Origin: Aspergillus flavus
Lineage: Eukaryota; Ascomycota; Eurotiomycetes; Eurotiales; Aspergillaceae
Direction: 5' to 3'
Assembly: GCF_009017415.1 (NCBI RefSeq)
Contig: NC_092408.1
Coordinates: 3,472,001 to 3,536,000, forward strand
Length of the DNA stretch: 64,000 nt
The position numbers and the translations under genes are program-made. Shown here in pieces: positions 57,655 through 64,000 of this stretch. Numbering within the stretch: position 1 is the stretch's first letter; each line of letters begins with the position of its first letter. The notes under the pieces were generated by a model. That model had not been told where the DNA came from, did not search any database, and saw only the letters and a program-made list of their open reading frames with translations.

Positions 57655-58220
57655 GGTGAATCAGGAGTAGTCCTCGGGGGGAAACCAGATGTGGAAAGGA
57701 ACGACGTCAGGTCAAACGTATATATGGACCGAATGAAATAAATTGTATGGGCGGAGGTCTTTTTGCGGTCCCAGAGTTTTGGAGAGTTCTACATTCGGAA
57801 TGGCGCCGCGGCGACGGAATTACTTACCGTATTAACCGCAAGCGAAGAAACGAAATGAAATGCTGAACGTCATTAAAACATTGTATTGTTTTATGAAATT
57901 GAATACATATGAATGCATGTATGAGTAAACGATTCTCATCCTCGATCTTTTTATTCTATTTGGCTCCCTAGAATAATTCGTAGCTTTTAGAACTTTCGTA
58001 CTGTACTTGATCCGAGTTGCTATCTCACCACCCCTGGTCAATATTGATTTATTTGCCATCGTCAGAAGCTATTGAGTTGCCCCCCTTTGCCTCTCTCTCC
58101 CCGCGCGCTATCGATTTCCTTTCCCTTCACCTACACTTTCCTTTACTCTCTCTCTCTTCCCTCTCTTCCACCGCTTTAACTCTACTTGCACCCATCACCC
58201 CATCTCCCTTTAAGCCCATC
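57655..58220. promoter_or_regulatory. Divergent promoter uL11m / SVF1
   Basis: 566 bp between two divergent starts. CT-rich DNA at about 58080-58200 immediately before the SVF1 start is typical of fungal core promoters. No other element recognised. Confidence 0.4.
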
Positions 58221-59642
58221 ATGAACTGGCTCAAGTCAACGTACGCATTTCCTCTCATAATTTCCTTCCTAGTGGGTCTTAGATCCAGCCGTGCTAATCT
58301 TTCACACTACGGCTAGCCTCGCGAGTGTTGCGGGTACGCAGGAGCCGATCTATGGCCCTGAGGCGATTCGATCTGTTGCCCAACAAGCACAGGAAGTGCC
58401 TTACACTGTACTCTCTAAGGAGGATCTGCGTTGGCGCGCCTACCAATACACCAATGTCGAGACCAAGACCTTTTATATCATGGCCGACAATGGCACCTTA
58501 GTTTTTGTGCAGATCATCTACAGCAACATTGTGTAAGGCTATCACCTGGCTGCACCGGACTATTTCTCTACTTCCTAGACTTTCCCCTCCTGATCGAAGC
58601 CGTTTCCGTTTTCTCTAACCTCTCTTGGTTGTTATAGTGGCATCCACACCACCGCCCAGTTCAACGCGAAGATTTTCAACCTTACTGGAGATGCCCCCCA
58701 CAAGTGGTACTCGGATCCCTTGTACAACTTCATGTTCGATGAGAGCATGCTTTCCTTTGGAGCCGACAATCTCTCTCTAACGCTCAATGAGGAGGGAGAT
58801 GCTTACACACTGAAATCCGCCGTGAACGAAGACTGTCTGGTGAACATCACCTTCAACCGTTCTTCCCCTGGTTTCGTCATTGGAAAGGATGGCACTTCCT
58901 ACTTCGGTACAGACGCACAGAACCCCTGGGGTTCGATGAGCCATGCATTCTGGCCCCGTTGTGGTGTTGAAGGAACCATCACCACCAAGGAGCAAACTTA
59001 CGACCTCAAAGGCCGCGCCATGTTCATTCATGGTCTTCAAGGCATGAAGCCGCATCATGCGGGTGAGTCATGCTTTCCAAGAAGCAGTTGAACAATCAGT
59101 GTTCTAATCCTAAGGTAGCTGCGCGGTGGAACTTCGTCAACTTCCAGACTCCCACATACACCGCCGTCATGATGGAGTTTACAACACCCCCCTCTTACGG
59201 ATCGACCGTGGTGAACGTTGGTGGAATCGTTAAAGACGGAGAGATCATTTATGCCGGCGTGACCAACTCGGCTACCCATACCGAGGCAGCCCAAGATAAA
59301 GATAGCGACTGGCCCGAGCCGAAATCTATCAAGTGGGTTTGGGATGGCAAGTCGAAAGATGATAAGACTGTTCATGCGGAGCTCGATGGCGCGCTTGGCA
59401 GAAGATTGGACCGTATTGACGTCATGGCGGAGGTGCCAGGCTTCATCAAGACCATCGCCGGTAGTGTGGCTGGCACACGGCCGTACATCTTCCAGGTAAG
59501 GCTGTGCTACTCATGATGACGAGTTACGCTAACGAGGATTTAGTTCGCCCCCCAAGAGAAGCTTACACTGAAGTTGAAGGTCGGAGATGAAGAAGTCTCC
59601 GAGGAGGGTGTCATGTTCTCCGAATCGACGTTCATCTCGTGA
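58221..59642 (+). CDS. SVF1: Survival factor 1 (Svf1) family protein
   Basis: Exons 58221-58240, 58317-58532, 58638-59062, 59119-59495, 59544-59642, 378 aa; introns 76, 105, 56 and 48 nt. The 20-nt first exon encodes MNWLKST, which joins [13 protein letters not shown]. The Svf1 lipocalin-like double beta-barrel fold is suggested by [23 protein letters not shown], by [19 protein letters not shown] and by the final [14 protein letters not shown]. In yeast Svf1 moves ceramides from ER to Golgi and protects against oxidative stress. An N-terminal amphipathic helix (MNWLKSTLASVAG) fits the membrane-binding helix described for the yeast protein. Function is inferred from family membership. Confidence 0.92.
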
Positions 59643-60173
59643 ATGACGCTAAGTACATAGATCATTGCTTTCCAGGACCTGTCCATGGCGTTTTTTGAGT
59701 GTTAATCGTGGATTTCCCTATTGTTGCTGCTGATATGCAGCCGAAAACCCAACTCCTAATGTTTCACAAACATCATATAAGAATCTTTAATGATCTACAT
59801 AAATCTGTATCTCCCTATCAATGTCACATATGCAGCGAGCACCTGAAACTCATACCTCCGTTCTCTGTGGTCCGAATAGGACCTATCTATTAGGAGTTTG
59901 ATCGGGATCTGGAGCAGGTAACTGATGTTCCTCTAGCGTTGGGATTTACCTCTCCAGGTATAGCGACGGCCCCGAAGCAACACAGCAGGTCATCCGATGG
60001 TCGAGATCACTTGTTCATTTCAGTCTCACTGGCTATTCCAAGACAAATAGCAATTTGATGTAATTGGTATGGATAAACAGCGCCAGACAAAAGCAGGAAG
60101 AACCATAAACCACACGAGAATAGCAAGGAAAAGTAGCAAACTTAGAAGTACAAATTAAGAAAGAGCGTAGTTG
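59643..60173. other. Spacer downstream of SVF1
   Basis: 531 bp, AT-rich, holding the SVF1 3' UTR and the 3' region of the doubtful small gene. Nothing else recognised. Confidence 0.35.
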
Positions 60174-60448
60174 CTAGGCAGGAGTGAGATTCATAAGCTG
60201 CAGTGCTGTGGTGGCTTCGGACCGTAAGTCGCTTATCTTCAAATACACCATGTCATTGGGAGGTTCATTGCGTGTCGGGTCTTTCTGGAGATGAGGGCCG
60301 AACACTTCTTGCCGGGTAAGCTCAAGTCGTTGCGGATTCTGATTTTGAAGGGGGGACCGGGAAGATGACCTATATACTGTTAGTGAATAAACTAAAGAAA
60401 CTTGAGGTCTTAAACATACTTCTCGCTGGCGACGTATTGGCATACCAT
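60174..60448 (-). CDS. Small spliced hypothetical protein (start and frame uncertain)
   Basis: Best-splicing model: exons (minus) 60448-60420 and 60369-60174, 74 aa. The 50-nt intron has donor GTATGT, branch CACTAAC and acceptor ATATAG. The product begins MVCQYVASEK and continues SSSRSPLQNQNPQRLELTRQ, ending ATTALQLMNLTPA. A second ATG at 60497 (MSSSLNSNLYYGVRDRNG) lies in another frame over the same first exon. With the same intron it gives only a short peptide that stops after about 15 further codons; reaching the long downstream frame from it needs weaker splice sites. No homology recognised. It could be a real small gene or the 3' part of a noncoding transcript. Confidence 0.35.
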
Positions 60449-61669
60449 TTCTATCACGAACACCGTAGTAAAGGTTGGAATTGAGAGAGGACGACATGGT
60501 GGGCTGTTGAATCGAGGAAGTGTATTGTGGAGGAAACCTAGAATTATAGAGGATATCGGAGGAAGCCTCCTGCTTGGAATGATGATTGATGACAAGAGTT
60601 GATTAAGCAATCCTGCAAGTACGTCATCCCGGCATAGATACTACAGTATAACTATCCCCCTAAGTTGGTGCGTAGCCCTAACTAAACATGACCTAGACTA
60701 TATGTCTGGTATCTAGTACAGCACCCCGGGTATAATTAGGCAGAGGTCTCCGTATTGCTGGAGCTTATCTTTCGGTAGTACGGTGAGTTTCCCTTGAGAC
60801 AACCAACATGGTGGTTGAGGAGCTGGAAGGTATCGACCTTTGTTCAACGAATAGATATCGAGGTCAGGATGATATAAATTGCTTGAGAAATGGAGGATCA
60901 ACATAGACCTGACTAGAAGTTCTTATATATATATATATATAACAGTATCCCTAGAAGCTTCTATCTTGTGGGAGAAGAGATTATACGGCTGCACCATTGT
61001 CTTCTGTACAATTTTGCTACATTCGACAGAAGGTATCGGACAGTTCACCGGTATTGGGGTTGAGACAAAGCTGAAGGATAAGGAGAAGAACAAAAGAGGT
61101 TATAGATAGAATGAAAGCCACAATTCAGGATGGGGTTGTATGCTTCAGCTTCTGTTGTCTTATGTGTTGTAGATATCAACGGTGCTCACTATGCTCAATC
61201 TAGTGCATACCACAATTCTTCTTCCAGGCGTGATTGCGAGTCTATCACTTCGGTTGTTACTAACAGAGATACCCCTTTCAAGTACTCTGTATTAGCTCCT
61301 TAGCATTACCTTGCGCCGATTCCGTCAATTATCCTACTAGTGGCCACTTGAAGAACCTTACTGCGTGGAACACAAAACTGATGGATGTGAGAATAGTTCG
61401 GCAGAGACTCATTGTTCCATTCTAGTTCTACAAAGGCTCTCATTCTCATACACAATAACCTTTGGAAGCACATCAGAGTCTTTTCTGTCACCGTACAGGT
61501 TAGGCTACCTAAGAAGGAGAAAGGGGATCCATGGGAATCAATGTCCCCTGGGTATGTTCGCGTTATTATAAGACCTACTTCCAAACTCATAATTACAGGA
61601 ATGTTACTTGCGCAGTATATACAACGTTGTGCTATGCATAGCACGCTCCACACTGTAGACTCAAAGAGT
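60449..61669. other. Gene-free region upstream of small gene / downstream of GMC gene
   Basis: 1.2 kb with no supported gene. It contains an 18-nt TA dinucleotide run at 60924-60941 and the presumed 3' UTR of the GMC oxidoreductase. Plus-strand frames entering the GMC gene are antisense shadows. Confidence 0.4.
60924..60941. repeat. (TA)9 microsatellite
   Basis: Nine perfect TA repeats in intergenic DNA. Confidence 0.9.
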
Positions 61670-63610
61670 CTAGTTCAATTCAGACAGAATCTCATCAGCC
61701 GCCTTCTCAGCGACAATATAAGTCGAGACAGCCGTGAAGGTGCCAGGAATCTTGGGGTAAACCGAAGCATCAACCACTCGAAGCCCACTGACACCACGGA
61801 CCCGGAATTTCGCGTCCAAGACCGCCATCGGATCATCGTCCGCACCAATAGGGCACGTACAAGAGGCGTGGTGTCCCCAAGCTGTATCCTTCGCATACTG
61901 CTGGATATCCTCCTTGGTCTTCACATCAGCACCGGGGAGCACCTCAGTGACCTCCACGAGCTGACGATCAAACGCCTCACGACTGAGCTCAACGGCCTCA
62001 TACAGCGCCTGCAAATCAGCATCATAGTCGCCCACACCAGTGTCGAAGTAGTTGAAGACGATATCGGGCATATCAAGCGGATCAGCAGACCGGAGAGTGA
62101 CACTCCCCGCGGAGTTACGGGGATGACCTTTCAAGATAGCCCAGGTAAACCAATCATGCTCACTGGTGGCATTGATACTATAGTTGGGGAAGTAACCACG
62201 GAAATTGACTGGGCCACCGAAGACAAACACATCGTAGGAGTCGTCGGCCGTGACGCTGCTCTTATAGAACATTGTCGCCGCCAGTCCGGAGGAGGAGTAG
62301 ATGCCCCGGTCTTTCAGGATGGGGGTAGGGGTTTCCCATCGGTCGATGCAGGGGTCGGCTTCGCCATTCTCGCTGAAGGTGCAGCCGTCCAGGACGGCCC
62401 AGTCCTTGGGAACGTGGCCCTGCACGGTGATCTCGTAGTGATCCTGCAGGTTGGTTCCCACGCCCGGCAGGTCGGAGATCACCTTGATTCCGAACTTCTG
62501 GAGCTCCTCGGCTGGGCCGACACCGCTCAGTTTGAGGAGTTGGGGAGAGTTGTACACGCCGCCGGCGACGATGACTTCGCGCGAGGCCTGCGCTGTACCT
62601 GGTGTTCCCTTGGAGTAGTCGTTTGCGAGGGGGCTGGCGCGGTAGAGGTGCTGGCCATCGAGGAATTCGACGCCGGTAGCGCGGGGTGGGTTCTCAGACT
62701 CGTCGAAGGTCACCTTGGTGACAAAGCAGTTGGTGCGCACGTCCAATGGGTATTTCTTGCTGCCATCATCGTTCTTAGCATCGCGGACAGCGAGAATGAA
62801 CTCACGGGGTCCGTTCCGGTGGGCGTCGTTGGTCGAGATCGGGATCTGATAATAGCCCGGCTTGGTATCGCGGGTTTTCTTGTCGGCATTCGCATCACCG
62901 GCAAGAAGGGTTCCAACGTTGAAGATCGTGTTTGTATGGTTACCGAGAGCAAAGGCACCGCCCAGGAGCAGGCTGAGAAGCTGGGGGTCCTCCAAGACCA
63001 GGCTGAGGGGGGCGGTCTCGGTATGGAGCCAGCCGTCGTAGCCATGGCCTTTCTGTCCAGGGAGGAGGTAGTTGTTGTTCTCTAACTTGGCAAAGTACTT
63101 GCGCATGTTATCCGGAGACCAGGAGCCATCACCGGTAAGGGTGGCAATGTATTCGAAGTCGGACTGATGAGGATAGATCGCGATCAGAGCATTATGCGCA
63201 GTGCAACCGCCTAGGGTTCCCGTACGAGGATAGAGGGTCCCCTTCATGGTGGAGCCCTCTGGTGGGTTCAGACCGGTATATATTTCACCATCCGGGGTCT
63301 CGTAGCTTGTTTTATAGTCCCGGGCCTGTCTCTCTTCATCTGCGTAATGACGAACAAAGAAGTTCCAGGACATCTCCTCATCCTCGGAGGCCTTTGCGGA
63401 GTAGGCAGGAATAGAATAGTTGAGGTTCAGGCCCTGATCATCACCAGCCTCGATCAGCAGCGTCTTATGTCCTGCAAGGGCCAGACGAGCAGCTAACGGG
63501 CCACCACCTGCTCCAGATCCCACAACCACATATTCGTATCCAGTGAGATTGACAGCCGTCGTCAGGCCAGTGCCCACGGCCAGAAGGCCCAACAACTGCC
63601 GAACAAACAT
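61670..63610 (-). CDS. Secreted GMC-family FAD-dependent oxidoreductase
   Basis: Intronless, 646 aa. A signal peptide is likely (MFVRQLLGLLAVGTGLTTA). The FAD-binding fold has VVGSGAGGGPLAARLA (about residue 30) and LLIEAGDD; GGCTAHNALIAIYP matches the GMC signature 1 region and GGVYNSPQLLKLSGVGP signature 2. The active-site loop is GHHASCTCPIG near the C-terminus, with RVVDASVYPKIPGTF following. Several N-glycosylation sequons (NLT, NYS, NHT, NAT) fit secretion. GMC enzymes oxidise alcohols, sugars or choline-like substrates and often make H2O2; the substrate here is unknown. In the last motif, the position where many GMC enzymes have a second catalytic His or Asn appears to be Thr/Phe. Confidence 0.92.
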   Translation of the reverse strand: MFVRQLLGLLAVGTGLTTAVNLTGYEYVVVGSGAGGGPLAARLALAGHKTLLIEAGDDQGLNLNYSIPAYSAKASEDEEMSWNFFVRHYADEERQARDYKTSYETPDGEIYTGLNPPEGSTMKGTLYPRTGTLGGCTAHNALIAIYPHQSDFEYIATLTGDGSWSPDNMRKYFAKLENNNYLLPGQKGHGYDGWLHTETAPLSLVLEDPQLLSLLLGGAFALGNHTNTIFNVGTLLAGDANADKKTRDTKPGYYQIPISTNDAHRNGPREFILAVRDAKNDDGSKKYPLDVRTNCFVTKVTFDESENPPRATGVEFLDGQHLYRASPLANDYSKGTPGTAQASREVIVAGGVYNSPQLLKLSGVGPAEELQKFGIKVISDLPGVGTNLQDHYEITVQGHVPKDWAVLDGCTFSENGEADPCIDRWETPTPILKDRGIYSSSGLAATMFYKSSVTADDSYDVFVFGGPVNFRGYFPNYSINATSEHDWFTWAILKGHPRNSAGSVTLRSADPLDMPDIVFNYFDTGVGDYDADLQALYEAVELSREAFDRQLVEVTEVLPGADVKTKEDIQQYAKDTAWGHHASCTCPIGADDDPMAVLDAKFRVRGVSGLRVVDASVYPKIPGTFTAVSTYIVAEKAADEILSELN

Positions 63611-64000
63611 GATTGAAAATCAGATAGTGTGCATGTTGCTCCAGAGAGAGACGGACTTCGGACGATTCTTTTATAGGTAAGAAAAAGACATGTCACCCCT
63701 CAAAAGGGGAGACAAGACATGGCTGATCAGTGGAAGCATACCGATCCCTGCTCGTTGCAGCGTACCAAGACTGGCCGGCCATAGCCCTAGTAGAGCCGAT
63801 CTCTACAACGCCTCGTGGGCTCCACTCTTACATTGTACGTAAAAGGCTGGATCATTCTTCCCCCTGTCTGTGCGCTACAGTCTTGCATTTTTCTAACCAG
63901 CATCTTCCTCTGGTCAGATCGCATCTGGGGTTCTTGGTTGGCCGTTTACTCCGTAAGAGTCTTACCGATGCCTTATCATCAAGCTGCCTAAGCAGCTCAC
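63611..64000. other. Promoter side of GMC gene and right edge
   Basis: 390 bp to the window edge, with no coding sequence recognised. It includes a candidate TATA box (next entry) and a TACTCCGTA 9-mer at 63947-63955. Confidence 0.4.
63669..63675 (-). promoter_or_regulatory. Candidate TATA box of the GMC oxidoreductase gene
   Basis: TATAAAA on the minus strand, about 60 bp upstream of the start codon at 63610. A strong TATA box suits an inducible secreted-enzyme gene; the position matches a short fungal 5' UTR only if the transcription start lies about 30 bp before the ATG. Confidence 0.5.

Noticed and set aside
61412..63085. 557-codon open frame on the plus strand across the GMC gene
   Set aside because: It is the antisense shadow of the GC-rich GMC coding sequence. 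It encodes no recognisable protein, and the minus-strand product has clear family motifs.

Overview
The window is nuclear DNA from a filamentous ascomycete, most likely Eurotiales (Aspergillus or a close relative). The signs are short introns of about 44-130 nt with GTRNGT donors and CTAAC/CTGAC branch points, compact single-copy housekeeping genes, and proteins matching the Aspergillus versions of cytoplasmic dynein heavy chain, the Arf-GEF GeaA, Dicer-like 1 and Bud3. No bacterial-style operon, CRISPR array, rRNA, recognisable tRNA or intact transposon was seen. Exon joins below were worked out by hand; every multi-exon model closes to a whole number of codons.

Layout. 0.5-3.5 kb (-): peroxisomal Lon protease ending in an SRL targeting tripeptide. 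4.2-5.3 kb (+): hydroxymethylbilane synthase. 5.6-6.8 kb (-): TAP42-type PP2A regulator. 7.4-12.8 kb (+): Dicer-like 1 with 16 exons. 13.4-26.6 kb (+): cytoplasmic dynein heavy chain (4,346 aa). 27.0-27.9 kb (-): a tiny, eight-exon gene for a strongly diverged histone H4 variant. 28.8-33.8 kb (-): GBF1/Gea Arf-GEF. 35.9-40.6 kb (+): Bud3-like DH-domain GEF. 41.2-43.2 kb (-): TilS-like tRNA(Ile) lysidine synthase. 43.6-47.3 kb (-): WDR48/UAF1/Bun107-like WD40 protein. 48.4-49.2 kb (+): DUF985 cupin. 49.3-50.3 kb (-): mitochondrial S-adenosylmethionine carrier. 51.4-54.2 kb (-): NPR/HAL-family (Hrk1-like) kinase. 57.1-57.7 kb (-): mitochondrial ribosomal protein uL11. 58.2-59.6 kb (+): Svf1. 60.2-60.4 kb (-): a doubtful small spliced gene. 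61.7-63.6 kb (-): secreted GMC oxidoreductase.

The genes form a mosaic of unrelated housekeeping functions rather than one pathway. They cover peroxisomal and mitochondrial maintenance, haem synthesis, TOR/PP2A signalling, RNA interference, dynein transport, Golgi traffic, septation, deubiquitinase regulation and ion/nutrient signalling. Only the GMC oxidoreductase at the right edge looks like accessory, secreted metabolism.

The most notable item is the H4 variant. It is broken into eight exons of 16-88 nt, lacks the usual acetylatable N-terminal lysines, and has a longer loop L2. Other points worth checking are a Lon terminal intron whose retention would remove the peroxisomal signal, two stopless 72-nt introns in the kinase (one in the activation segment), and a hairpin and a repeated 9-mer in intergenic DNA.
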